Source: Hyphomicrobiales bacterium
GTDB taxonomy: Bacteria > Pseudomonadota > Alphaproteobacteria > Rhizobiales > Rhizobiaceae
Assembly (NCBI GenBank): GCA_900468535.1
Contig: UBTY01000007.1
Coordinates: 1-64,000, forward strand
Reading direction: 5' to 3'
DNA length: 64,000 nucleotides
The position numbers and the translations under genes were made by a program. Shown here one piece after another: positions 1-8,226 of the stretch; within the stretch, counting starts at the first letter, position 1; each line of letters begins with the position of its first letter. The notes under the pieces were generated by a model. That model was not told where the DNA came from. It did not search any database and worked only from the letters and a program-made list of their open reading frames with translations.

Positions 1-51
1 TCCAACTCTCCCGCCACATCAAGCTCCGAAATTCGACCGACTCTCCTGAGC

Positions 52-75
52 ATCCCTCGTGATCGAGGGATTTTT
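52..75 (+). terminator. Intrinsic terminator hairpin of an upstream gene
   Basis: An 8-bp perfect stem (52-59 with 64-71, loop TGAT) is followed by TTTTG. It probably ends a plus-strand gene lying left of the window. The remaining sequence from 1 to 246 shows no ORF with convincing composition or ribosome binding site. Confidence 0.6.
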
Positions 76-246
76 GAACCACCTCTTTGTCAAGGCACTT
101 GGCGAACCCAGGATGCATGCTCGAACCGTAGCGCGCGGTGGATCGTTGCACGAGGCATTCCGGTCGAGATCTAGGCAGTCATTCAGGTCCAGCCACACTC
201 GCAGGATGGCGCAGTCCGATAAACGCGAAACGGCCGAACAAGCGCC

Positions 247-275
247 TTGACAAATCGAGCATGCCTGTATTTTAT
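247..275 (+). promoter_or_regulatory. Sigma70-like promoter of the amide operon
   Basis: TTGACA at 247-252 and TTTTAT at 270-275 are separated by 17 bp. The start of transcription would be near 282, giving a leader of about 120 nt before the amiC ATG. The position directly upstream of the leader terminator supports the call. The exact -10 is ambiguous because TATTTT at 268-273 also fits, with a shorter spacer. Confidence 0.6.
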
Positions 276-290
276 CCATGCCTGAAGATT

Positions 291-387
291 AGGCATTCCT
301 GAGATGCCTGCAACATGACTTCGTTCGTCGAAGGGCAACATCGCCCCACAACGCCCCGGAAACGGGATCCGCGTTGTGGGTTTTTTT
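291..387 (+). promoter_or_regulatory. Antitermination leader with intrinsic terminator ahead of amiC
   Basis: The leader holds a 6-bp hairpin (291-296 with 304-309), a 5-bp hairpin (319-323 with 329-333), and a strong terminator. In the terminator, a 10-bp stem CCCACAACGC/GCGTTGTGGG (345-354 with 371-380) encloses an inner CCCG-GAAA-CGGG hairpin and is followed by seven T (381-387). A GGGC/GCCC stem with a six-base loop (333-346) overlaps the 5' arm of the terminator and could compete with it. AmiR-family ANTAR proteins act on such leaders, and an amiR gene lies just downstream. The loops do not clearly match the published ANTAR loop consensus (A at position 1, G at position 4), so the exact binding structure is inference. 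Confidence 0.7.
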
Positions 388-402
388 GTGTTTGGGAAAA
401 CG

Positions 403-1539
403 ATGCAGACTACCGCAAAAATAGGCGTCCTCTACTCGACCACAGGTCCGTACGGCGCCTTGGGCCGGGACGGCTGGGCCGGCGCCGAATTCGCGCTGCA
501 CGACTGGCGCGCGGCCGGCGGCGAAGGCGTGGAGCTGGTCTTCTTCGACGCACATGCCGACCTCCCAGCCTATCTGGACGGAGCACGCGGCCTCATTCGG
601 GACCACGGCTGCCGCAATATCGTCGGAACCATCACCTCGTCGGCACGCAAGGAAGTTATTCCGCTCGTCGAAAAGCATGACGGGCTGCTCTGGTATATGT
701 GCCCCTATGAGGGTTTCGAAGCCAACGAGAACGTCATCTACGTTGCCGGCTGCCCGAACCAGCATCTCATTCCCCTGCTCGATCATCTCGTGCCGCGTCA
801 CGGCAATCGGCCGTATCTGCTCGGCGCGAACTATGTCTGGGGCTGGGAAATGAACCGGCTCGCCCGCGAGCTGATCACCAAGGCTGGGGGACAGATCCTC
901 GGTGAGCGCTATCTGCCGCTGGAGGAAACCGCTGTCGAGCGTGTCATCGCCGATATCGCGGAGAAGCGGCCGAGCTTCATCCTCAACAATCTTATCGGCC
1001 CTTCGAGCTATGCTTTCCTTGCCGCCCTCCGGCGTCTCGGTGAACACGATCCCGCGTTCCTTCCGGAGAACTGCCCGGTCGCGAGCTGCGACCTGACGGA
1101 GTGCGAGCTATCAGACATCGAAAGGGGCGCGGCCGTCGGCCAGCTTTGCGCACTTCCGTATTTTGACAGTCTGGATACCGCCGGCAATCGTGCATTCAAG
1201 GCACGCGTCGAGGCCTGGCGGCCAGAAATCACGCATATCTCAAGCATCTTCGCCAGCGCCTATGCAACCGTGACACTCTGCATTGCCGCGATCAAATCCT
1301 GCGGCAGCGATGACCCTGTGGCGATCCGCAAGGAGATAGCGTCCCGGCCCTGGCCCTCCGTAATCGGCGACCTCGTTATCGACCCGGCCACCAACCATTC
1401 GGCGCTGCCGTTCCATCTGGGCCGGATCAATGCAGACGGCGGCTTTGATGTGATTGCCTCACGACCTGCCATCGCTGCTGATCCTTACCTGACGGGCGAG
1501 CGTCCGCGCTCCGCTCCGTCGCTCAGGGTGGTGTCATGA
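403..1539 (+). CDS. amiC: AmiC-like amide sensor (periplasmic-binding fold, cytoplasmic)
   Basis: This 378-residue protein has the type I periplasmic-binding fold of the AmiC/UrtA/FmdD group. It starts directly with the first beta strand (KIGVLYSTTGPYG, residues 6-18) and has no signal peptide, as expected for AmiC, the cytoplasmic sensor that holds the antiterminator AmiR inactive until an amide binds. Ligand-site segments TSSARKE (about 78-84), WYMCPYEG (97-104) and YVWGWE (144-149) are present. I chose the ATG at 403, preceded by GGGAAA. A GTG at 376 lies inside the terminator stem. The gene overlaps amiR by 4 bp, so sensor and antiterminator are translationally coupled. The natural ligand is not shown by the sequence. 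A short amide or urea-like compound is likely from the operon. Confidence 0.85.
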   Translation: MQTTAKIGVLYSTTGPYGALGRDGWAGAEFALHDWRAAGGEGVELVFFDAHADLPAYLDGARGLIRDHGCRNIVGTITSSARKEVIPLVEKHDGLLWYMCPYEGFEANENVIYVAGCPNQHLIPLLDHLVPRHGNRPYLLGANYVWGWEMNRLARELITKAGGQILGERYLPLEETAVERVIADIAEKRPSFILNNLIGPSSYAFLAALRRLGEHDPAFLPENCPVASCDLTECELSDIERGAAVGQLCALPYFDSLDTAGNRAFKARVEAWRPEITHISSIFASAYATVTLCIAAIKSCGSDDPVAIRKEIASRPWPSVIGDLVIDPATNHSALPFHLGRINADGGFDVIASRPAIAADPYLTGERPRSAPSLRVVS

Positions 1540-2117
1540 TCAACACGCCAAACTTTGCGGGCTGGCGGGCGGTCATTCTAGCCGAAGACGACGGGAACAT
1601 CGACAAACTGCGCCGCCAACTTACCCTGCTCGGCGTTTCCTGCGCGCTACAGTGGCTTCCGCTCTCTTCCGTCGACCTACCGGATCTGGTGATCGTTGAC
1701 GCCGACCGCGGCTGGGACGAATTGCTGCCGTGGCCAGAGGGGAAGCCGGCCCGTCCGGTTGCCGCGCTGCTCGGCTCTGAAGCGCCCGGACGCATTGCGT
1801 GGGCGATCGGCTGCGGTGCGTCGGCGTTCATTCCGAAGCCAGTTTCAGCATCGACAGTCTATCCGGCCCTGGTCCTCGCCGTTGCCTCGCATCAACAACG
1901 CATGGAAGCGGAGGCCCGCACGGCGAAGCTGGAGGAGCGGCTGCGGTTGCGCCCGGTGGTCTTTGCCGCGATCAGCCGGCTGAAAACGGAACGGCAGCTG
2001 GACGACGAAGGTGCCTACAGTCTGCTGCGGCAGTGCGCAATGCAGCAGCGCATGCCGATGGAGCAGCTGGCCGCTTTGTTTCTCGGTGATTCCAAGGCTT
2101 TAAAGGACGTCGGCTAA
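1536..2117 (+). CDS. amiR: AmiR-like ANTAR-domain transcription antiterminator
   Basis: The 193-residue protein has an N-terminal receiver-like domain (VILAEDDGNIDKL, about 13-25) and a coiled segment. Its C-terminal ANTAR domain (about 135-190) shows the usual pattern ISRLKTER...AYSLLRQCAMQQRMPMEQLA. ANTAR proteins bind leader RNA and prevent termination, and in Pseudomonas AmiR is released by AmiC when amide is present. The start overlaps the end of amiC and the stop (TAATG) overlaps the ATG of the next permease gene. The terminator in front of amiC is the obvious target, which would make the operon self-activating. Confidence 0.87.
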   Translation: MINTPNFAGWRAVILAEDDGNIDKLRRQLTLLGVSCALQWLPLSSVDLPDLVIVDADRGWDELLPWPEGKPARPVAALLGSEAPGRIAWAIGCGASAFIPKPVSASTVYPALVLAVASHQQRMEAEARTAKLEERLRLRPVVFAAISRLKTERQLDDEGAYSLLRQCAMQQRMPMEQLAALFLGDSKALKDVG

Positions 2118-2965
2118 TGCGTGTTATCAAGGAAATCTGCCGGCAGCCGACCGCTCTCTTCGGCCTTGCTGTCGTCGTCATCGTCATAGCGATGGCAATT
2201 GCTGCTCCTCTTATTGCGCCGTTCAGTCCGGATGAACAGATGTTCGACGGACTGACCCTTGAAGGGGCTCCCATACCCCCCGGTGGGCAGTTCCTGCTGG
2301 GCACGGACACACTCGGTCGTGACTTATTCTCACGCATGCTCTTCGGGGCTCGCACATCGCTCGTGATCGGCCTTGTCGCAAACGGTATCGCAGTCGGCAT
2401 CGGTCTCTGCGTCGGCATCACCGCCGGCTACCTGCGCGGCTGGGCGGGAAATCTCTTGATGCGCTTTACCGACCTGATGATGGCCTTCCCGGCCCTGCTT
2501 CTGGCCATTGTGCTGGCCGCCCTGCTGAAGCCGAGCCTGTGGATCGTCGCCATGGTGATCGCGCTGGTCAACTGGGTCCAGGTCGCGCGCATCGTCTATA
2601 CGGAAACGCGCGGTATCGTTGAGCGAGATTTCATTCTCGCGGAACGGTCTCTCGGCGCCGGTCATGGTCGTATCCTCGCGCTGCACATCCTGCCCCATCT
2701 CGTCCCGACGGCCATCGTCTGGGGCACGCTCGGCATCGCAACGACGGTATTGCTCGAAGCCACCCTCTCCTTCCTTGGCATTGGCGTACAGCCGCCGGAT
2801 CCATCCTGGGGCAACATCATCTTTGAAAGCCAGAGTTATTTCCAGGCAGCGCCGTGGCTCGTGTTCTTTCCCGGTGCCGTCATTCTCTTAACCGCTCTTG
2901 CCTTCAACCTCGTCGGGGATGCGCTGCGCGACATTCTTGACCCGACCCAGCGTGGGAGGGGTTGA
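2117..2965 (+). CDS. DppC/OppC-like ABC permease
   Basis: This 282-residue inner-membrane permease belongs to the peptide/opine/nickel (BPD_transp_1) class. It has an N-terminal membrane segment (about 14-34), a periplasmic stretch with GTDTLGRDLFSRML typical of DppC proteins, and four to five further membrane segments. The ATPase-coupling loop is around ERSLGAGHGRILALHILP (about 175-192). It overlaps amiR by 1 bp, and its TGA overlaps the ATG of the second permease. DppC-type genes usually follow DppB, so the reversed order is slightly unusual. With the binding protein and fused ATPase it would import the amide-containing substrate sensed by AmiC. Confidence 0.9.
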   Translation: MRVIKEICRQPTALFGLAVVVIVIAMAIAAPLIAPFSPDEQMFDGLTLEGAPIPPGGQFLLGTDTLGRDLFSRMLFGARTSLVIGLVANGIAVGIGLCVGITAGYLRGWAGNLLMRFTDLMMAFPALLLAIVLAALLKPSLWIVAMVIALVNWVQVARIVYTETRGIVERDFILAERSLGAGHGRILALHILPHLVPTAIVWGTLGIATTVLLEATLSFLGIGVQPPDPSWGNIIFESQSYFQAAPWLVFFPGAVILLTALAFNLVGDALRDILDPTQRGRG

Positions 2966-3885
2966 TGCTATCCGTTTTTGCGAAGCGCCTCCTTCAGTCC
3001 GCGCTTATCCTGCTCGGCGTGTCCGCTATCACGTTCGTCCTGCTTTACGCCTTGCCGGCTGATCCGGCGCGGATGATCGCGGGCCGCAGCGCGACTGCTC
3101 AGACGGTCGCCAACATCCGCCACGAACTCGGCCTCGACCAGCCGTTGCTTGTACAGTTCACGCACTATATCGGCGGCCTGATACACGGCGATCTTGGCCG
3201 ATCCTACGCGCAGAAGACACAGGTCGCGACGCTGATCGCCGCCCGCCTCCCCGCCACCCTGACGCTGATGGCTGCCGGCATTTTTGTCGAAGTTCTGATC
3301 GGCGTTGCGTTGGGCACGCTGGCTGCGCTTAACCGTGGCCGTTTCATCGACCGTGCGGTCATGACCACCGCTTTCGTCGGCGTCTCGGCGCCGCAATTCG
3401 TGGTCGCGCTGCTGCTACTCTATGTTTTCGCAGCAACGCTCGGCTGGTTTCCGATGTCCGGCTACGGTTCGCCCGCCCATGTCGTCCTGCCCGCGGCGAC
3501 CCTCGGCCTGCTTGGCGCCGGTTGGTATGCACGTATGGTCCGCTCCGCTGTCGTCGACGTCCTGAACCAGGATTACGTCCGCACGGCGCGCGCCAAGGGC
3601 CTGTCTCAGCGGCGCATCATCCTCCGTCACGTGCTGCCCAATGCCGTGCTGCCCGTTATCGCGATGATCGGCATCGATATCGGCCAGTTCATGGGAGGCG
3701 TGGTCGTAGTGGAAGCCGTCTACGGCTGGCCTGGCATCGGGCAGCTTGCCTGGCAGGCGATCCAGCAGGTCGATATTCCGATCATCATGGGTGTCACGCT
3801 TACCTCCGCACTTGCCATCATCATCGGCAACCTCATCGCCGATTTCCTCGCGCCGGCCATCGACCCGCGCATCCGTTCCAACTGA
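2965..3885 (+). CDS. DppB/OppB-like ABC permease
   Basis: This 306-residue permease partners the preceding protein. The N-terminus (FAKRLLQSALILLGVSAITF) and the loop DPARMIAGRSAT are characteristic of DppB/OppB, and the coupling motif TARAKGLSQRRIILRHVLPN lies near residues 206-225. Six membrane segments are expected. The start is the ATG at 2965, overlapping the upstream stop in a TGATG junction. A TTG three bases earlier is also open. A 29-bp gap with AAAGGGG separates it from the binding-protein gene. Confidence 0.9.
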   Translation: MLSVFAKRLLQSALILLGVSAITFVLLYALPADPARMIAGRSATAQTVANIRHELGLDQPLLVQFTHYIGGLIHGDLGRSYAQKTQVATLIAARLPATLTLMAAGIFVEVLIGVALGTLAALNRGRFIDRAVMTTAFVGVSAPQFVVALLLLYVFAATLGWFPMSGYGSPAHVVLPAATLGLLGAGWYARMVRSAVVDVLNQDYVRTARAKGLSQRRIILRHVLPNAVLPVIAMIGIDIGQFMGGVVVVEAVYGWPGIGQLAWQAIQQVDIPIIMGVTLTSALAIIIGNLIADFLAPAIDPRIRSN

Positions 3886-3914
3886 AGCCCAGCGATCAAA
3901 AAAGGGGAACCAAT

Positions 3915-5534
3915 ATGTTTAGACGCATGCTTCTCAGCACCACCACGGCGGCATTTCTCGCGCTGACGCCGTTAGCGGCCATCGCACAGGACGCGCCCGC
4001 TCAGGGTGGCGATATCGTCGTGACCTACAAGGACGACATCACAACACTCGATCCGGCGATCGGCTACGACTGGGTAAACTGGTCGATGATCAAGAGCCTC
4101 TTCTCCCGCCTCGTCGATTACGAGCCGGGTACGGCGAAGATCGTTCCGTCGCTTGCCGAAAGCTTCACCGTGTCGCCGGATGGCCTCACTTATGAATTCA
4201 AGCTGCGCAAGGGCGTCAAGTTCTCGAACGGTCGCGAAGTCGTGGCATCCGACGTGAAATACTCGATCGAACGCGCCGTCAATCCGAAGACTCAAGGGCC
4301 GGGCGCCGGCTTCTTCGGTGCGATTGCCGGTTTTGACGCGCTGACCGGCGGCAAGTCCGAAACTCTCTCCGGTATCGAGACGCCGGACGATGGCACCGTC
4401 GTCTTCAAGCTCTCCCGCCCGGATGCGACCTTCCTGCATGTACTGGCGATCAACTTCGCATCGATCGTGCCGAAGGAAGCTGTCGAGGCCGCTGCCGGCG
4501 ACTTCGGCAAGAAGCCGATCGGCTCGGGTACGTTCATTCTCAAGGAATGGACGATCGGTCAGCAGCTGGTTTTCGAGCGCAACAAGGACTACTTCGTCAA
4601 GGGCATGCCGCATATCGACAGCTTCAAGGTCGAAGTTGGCCAGGAGCCGCTGGTAGCGCTTCTTCGCCTGCAAAAGGGTGAAGTCGACATCGCCGGTGAC
4701 GGCATCCCGCCGGCAAAGTTCCTCGAGATCAAGAACTCTCCGGATGGCGCGCAGATGATCGTTGACGGCGAGCAGCTGCATACCGGATACGTCACGCTCA
4801 ACACCAAGGTAAAGCCTTTCGACAACGTGAAGGTCCGTCAGGCCGTCAACATGGCGGTCAACAAGGAGCGCGTCACCCGTATCCTGAATGGTCGCGCCAC
4901 GCCTGCCACCCAGCCGCTGCCGCCGCTGATGCCGGGCTATGACAAGGGCTTTACGGGCTATGCTTACAATGTCGAGAAGGCCAAGGCCCTGCTTGCGGAA
5001 GCTGGCTATCCCGATGGCTTCACAACGGTACTCTATTCGACCAATACCGATCCGCAGCCGCGCATCGCTCAGGCGATCCAGCAGGATCTCGCTGCCATCG
5101 GCGTCAAGGCTGAAGTTCGTGCGCTGGCGCAAGGCAACGTGATTGCCGCGGGCGGCACCGAAGGCGAAGCGCCGATGATCTGGTCGGGTGGCATGGCGTG
5201 GATCGCCGACTTCCCGGATCCGTCCAACTTCTACGGTCCGATCCTCGGCTGCGCGGGGGCGGTTCAGGGCGGCTGGAACTGGTCGTGGTATTGCAACGAG
5301 GCGCTCGACAAGCGTGCGATCGAAGCGGATTCAATGTCGGATCCGGCGAAGGCTGAAGAGCGCCAGGCTGTCTGGGGCAAGATCTTCACCGATATCATGG
5401 CCGACGCACCATGGATTCCCGTCATCAATGAACGCCGTGTTGTCGCGAAGTCGATGCGCATGGGCGGCCCGGACAACATCTACATCGATCCGACCCGGGT
5501 CATCAATTACGACGCGATCTTCGTAAAGCAATAA
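3915..5534 (+). CDS. ABC periplasmic binding protein, SBP_bac_5 (DppA/OppA) family
   Basis: A Sec signal peptide (MFRRMLLSTTTAAFLALTPL, cleavage near AIAQD) precedes a 515-residue solute-binding protein of the DppA/OppA/NikA family. Diagnostic segments are DITTLDPAIGYDW, PSLAESFTVSPDGLTYEFKLRKGVKFSNG and the C-terminal APWIPVINERRVVAKS. I placed the start at the ATG at 3915, nine bases after AAAGGGGA. The open frame extends 393 bp further upstream, but that part lies inside the permease gene and is a shadow. The next gene follows after 71 bp containing a stable hairpin. The ligand is likely an amide or small peptide-like compound hydrolysed by the following enzyme, by context only. Confidence 0.9.
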   Translation: MFRRMLLSTTTAAFLALTPLAAIAQDAPAQGGDIVVTYKDDITTLDPAIGYDWVNWSMIKSLFSRLVDYEPGTAKIVPSLAESFTVSPDGLTYEFKLRKGVKFSNGREVVASDVKYSIERAVNPKTQGPGAGFFGAIAGFDALTGGKSETLSGIETPDDGTVVFKLSRPDATFLHVLAINFASIVPKEAVEAAAGDFGKKPIGSGTFILKEWTIGQQLVFERNKDYFVKGMPHIDSFKVEVGQEPLVALLRLQKGEVDIAGDGIPPAKFLEIKNSPDGAQMIVDGEQLHTGYVTLNTKVKPFDNVKVRQAVNMAVNKERVTRILNGRATPATQPLPPLMPGYDKGFTGYAYNVEKAKALLAEAGYPDGFTTVLYSTNTDPQPRIAQAIQQDLAAIGVKAEVRALAQGNVIAAGGTEGEAPMIWSGGMAWIADFPDPSNFYGPILGCAGAVQGGWNWSWYCNEALDKRAIEADSMSDPAKAEERQAVWGKIFTDIMADAPWIPVINERRVVAKSMRMGGPDNIYIDPTRVINYDAIFVKQ

Positions 5535-5540
5535 GCCCAA

Positions 5541-5566
5541 GCTTCCCCCGCCAACGCGGGGGAAGC
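5541..5566 (+). repeat. Intercistronic 11-bp perfect hairpin after a binding-protein gene
   Basis: GCTTCCCCCGC (5541-5551) pairs perfectly with GCGGGGGAAGC (5556-5566) around the loop CAAC. No T run follows, so it is more likely an mRNA 3'-end stabiliser or partial attenuator than a full terminator. Similar 11-bp hairpins follow two other binding-protein genes of this window (24031-24060 and 54912-54937). Confidence 0.75.
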
Positions 5567-5605
5567 CGCCATAGAGGAAACACCAAGAAATATCGAGGCA
5601 TTGCC

Positions 5606-6550
5606 ATGTGTGTCGCTTGCAACCACACCATCCACCGCGCCCAACACAATTTCGGCTGGAACCGTGATTTCCCGCCTGCTCTGGCTGCAAAGCCGGGCGA
5701 AACGATCCTGTTCGAATGCCTCGATTCTTCGGGCGGGCAGCTCGGGCCGGATGCGACCCTCGATACGCTGGCCAATCTCGATTTTGGCAAGATCAACCCG
5801 GTGTCTGGCCCCGTCTATGTTGAGGGCGCTGCACCGGGCGATGCACTGAAGGTGACGATCCGCAAGTTTCACCCCTGCGGCTACGGCTGGACAGCGAATA
5901 TTCCGGGCTTCGGCCTGCTGGCGGATCAGTTCAAGGATCCCGCGCTGCACGTCTGGAAATACGACACGGCTTCCATGGCGCCATCCGCCTTTGGACCAGG
6001 TGGCCGAGTGCCGTTGAAGCCCTTTACAGGCACGATTGGTGTCGCCCCCGCCGAAGCCGGCCTGCACTCCGTCGTTCCGCCCCGGCGCGTTGGCGGCAAT
6101 ATGGATATTCGCGACCTCACGGCGGGTGTGACCCTCTACCTTCCTGTCGAAGTGGAAGGCGCGCTGTTTTCGGTCGGTGATACCCACGCTGCTCAGGGCG
6201 ATGGCGAGGTCTGCGGCACCGCTATCGAGAGCCAGATGAATGTGGAGCTGACACTCGACCTCGTGAAGGGCGCCAATCTCCAGTCGCCTCGCTTCACCAC
6301 CACGGAGCCTGTTACCCGCCATCTCGATGGCGCCGGATATGAAGTGACGACCGGCATTGGCCCAGACCTGATGACTGGCGCCCGCGAGGCGGTCATGCGC
6401 ATGGTCGATCTGCTGTCCAGCGAACATGGGCTCAATCCGGTCGATGCCTATATGCTCTGCTCGGTTTGCGGCGACCTGAGGATCAGCGAGATCGTCGACA
6501 TGCCGAACTGGGTCGTTTCCTTCTACTTCCCGAGAATTGTCTTCGCATGA
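5606..6550 (+). CDS. Acetamidase/formamidase family amidohydrolase
   Basis: This 314-residue protein belongs to the FmdA/AmdA family, which hydrolyses formamide, acetamide or related short amides to the acid and ammonia. It is cytoplasmic, with no signal peptide. Family features are HNFGWNRDFPPAL near residues 13-25, the beta-rich GDALKVTIRK region, GTIGVAPAEAG (about 143-153), GGNMDIRDLTAG and the acidic DTHAAQGDGEVCGTAIE segment (about 192-208). It sits between the binding-protein gene and the ATPase gene and overlaps the latter by 4 bp, so uptake and hydrolysis of the substrate are coupled. The precise amide is unknown. Confidence 0.87.
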   Translation: MCVACNHTIHRAQHNFGWNRDFPPALAAKPGETILFECLDSSGGQLGPDATLDTLANLDFGKINPVSGPVYVEGAAPGDALKVTIRKFHPCGYGWTANIPGFGLLADQFKDPALHVWKYDTASMAPSAFGPGGRVPLKPFTGTIGVAPAEAGLHSVVPPRRVGGNMDIRDLTAGVTLYLPVEVEGALFSVGDTHAAQGDGEVCGTAIESQMNVELTLDLVKGANLQSPRFTTTEPVTRHLDGAGYEVTTGIGPDLMTGAREAVMRMVDLLSSEHGLNPVDAYMLCSVCGDLRISEIVDMPNWVVSFYFPRIVFA

Positions 6551-8226
6551 ACGGTACCGCGTCCAATCCGACCCCTGTCCTTTCCGTGCGCGATCTTTCG
6601 ATCGACGCGCGGACGCCTAGCGGCCTGAAACGCATCCTCGATGGCATCAATTTCGATCTTGTTGCTGGAGAGACGCTCTGCCTCGCGGGAGAGTCGGGGT
6701 CCGGCAAGTCCGTGACCTCGCTTGCCATCATGGGCCTTTTGCCCAAGGCTTCGCTTCGTGTCGCATCCGGCGAAATCAGACTCGGTGATACCAATCTCCT
6801 CAGCCTGTCTGAGCGGGCGATGCGGGAGGTCCGTGGTGGCGATGTCGCGATGATCTTCCAGGAGCCGATGACCTCGCTAAATCCGGTCATGACAGTTGGC
6901 ACTCAACTCGTCGAAGCAATTCGCGAGCACCAGGAGACGGCCAACGCTGAAGCCGTGGCGAAAAGCATGCTGGACGCCGTGCATATCAACGATGCCGCCC
7001 GGCGCATGAAGCAGTACCCGCATGAGCTTTCCGGCGGGATGCGCCAGCGCGTGATGATCGCCATGGCACTTTCCTGCCGGCCCAAGGTCCTGATCGCCGA
7101 CGAGCCCACCACAGCGCTCGACGTGACAGTACAGGCGCAAATCCTGAAACTGATGCGCGAGCTGAAGCATGAATTCGGCACGTCGATCGTCATGATTACC
7201 CACGACATGGGTGTCGTGGCCGAGATGGCGGATCGGGTCGTGATCATGCAGAATGGCCGAACCGTCGAGCAAGGCGACGTGGTGGATATCTTCCGTCGGC
7301 CCACGGCCGACTATACCCGTGAATTGCTGGCCGCCGCTCCCAGGCTCGGCACCTATGCCGGAACGGACCAACCACCCCGGATCTCGGCAGCGCCTGAGCG
7401 CCCACACTTTCCAAAACCTATTCTTGAGGTCTCCGAACTCACAGTCACATATGGCGGCAAGAGTGGCTGGTTGGGTCGGGGAGTGGAAGCAACGCCGACG
7501 GTAAGAGGCATCACCTTCCGGCTGGAAGCTGGCCAGACCCTCGGCCTCGTCGGTGAAAGCGGCTCAGGAAAATCGACCACGGGCAAGGCTGTGCTCGGCC
7601 TCATCCCGTTCAAGGGCAGCGTCCGCATCGACGGGCAGGAGATTTCCAGTCTCACCGCCAGCGCAATGCGATCCGTGCGCCGCACGGCTCAGATGATCTT
7701 TCAGGATCCATATGCTTCGTTGGATCCTCGCATGAGTGTCGGCGCGGCGGTCGCCGAGCCGTTGGTCATTCACAACATCGGCAACAGCTCCGAACGGCGT
7801 GATCGTGTCGCCGCGCTGCTGAAGCGTGTCGGCCTGACGCCTGATGCAGCAGAGCGTTACCCGCACGAATTTTCGGGCGGTCAGCGCCAGCGTATCTGCA
7901 TCGCGCGCGCCCTCGCCCTCGAGCCCAAATTGATCATCGCCGACGAGAGCGTTGCGGCTCTGGATGTCTCGGTGCGTGCGCGGGTGCTGGATCTGATGCT
8001 GGAATTGCAGGAGCAGATGGGCCTCGCCTATCTCTTCATTTCCCACGACATGGCTGTTATTGAGAAGATGGCCCATTCCGTCGCCGTAATGCGCGGCGGG
8101 GAATTGGTCGAGATGGGAACCCGCCGAGAGGTCTTCGAAGAGCAGCGAAATGAATATACGCGGAACCTCATCGGTGCCGTACCCATTCCTGATCCGGAAG
8201 TGTACAGGCGCGCCGTCGCCGGGTGA
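6547..8226 (+). CDS. Fused double ABC ATPase (DppD-DppF type)
   Basis: One 559-residue chain carries both ATPases of a Dpp/Opp transporter. The first cassette has Walker A GESGSGKS (48-55), signature LSGGMRQRV and Walker B LIADEPTTALD (about 182-192). The second has Walker A GESGSGKST (about 336-344), signature FSGGQRQRI and a variant Walker B, IIADESVAALD (about 463-473), where the usual DEP is DES. Both H-loops (SHD or THD) are present. The ATG at 6547 overlaps the amidase stop. An upstream extension to 6466 is only the amidase gene in another frame. This is the last gene of the amide operon. Confidence 0.92.
   Translation: MNGTASNPTPVLSVRDLSIDARTPSGLKRILDGINFDLVAGETLCLAGESGSGKSVTSLAIMGLLPKASLRVASGEIRLGDTNLLSLSERAMREVRGGDVAMIFQEPMTSLNPVMTVGTQLVEAIREHQETANAEAVAKSMLDAVHINDAARRMKQYPHELSGGMRQRVMIAMALSCRPKVLIADEPTTALDVTVQAQILKLMRELKHEFGTSIVMITHDMGVVAEMADRVVIMQNGRTVEQGDVVDIFRRPTADYTRELLAAAPRLGTYAGTDQPPRISAAPERPHFPKPILEVSELTVTYGGKSGWLGRGVEATPTVRGITFRLEAGQTLGLVGESGSGKSTTGKAVLGLIPFKGSVRIDGQEISSLTASAMRSVRRTAQMIFQDPYASLDPRMSVGAAVAEPLVIHNIGNSSERRDRVAALLKRVGLTPDAAERYPHEFSGGQRQRICIARALALEPKLIIADESVAALDVSVRARVLDLMLELQEQMGLAYLFISHDMAVIEKMAHSVAVMRGGELVEMGTRREVFEEQRNEYTRNLIGAVPIPDPEVYRRAVAG

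Noticed and set aside
19..279. Short frames on both strands at the window start
   Set aside because: No ribosome binding site, and they run through a terminator hairpin and the amide-operon promoter.
3972..5132. A 386-codon minus-strand frame inside the binding-protein gene
   Set aside because: Shadow of a clear SBP_bac_5 gene. The product has no family features.
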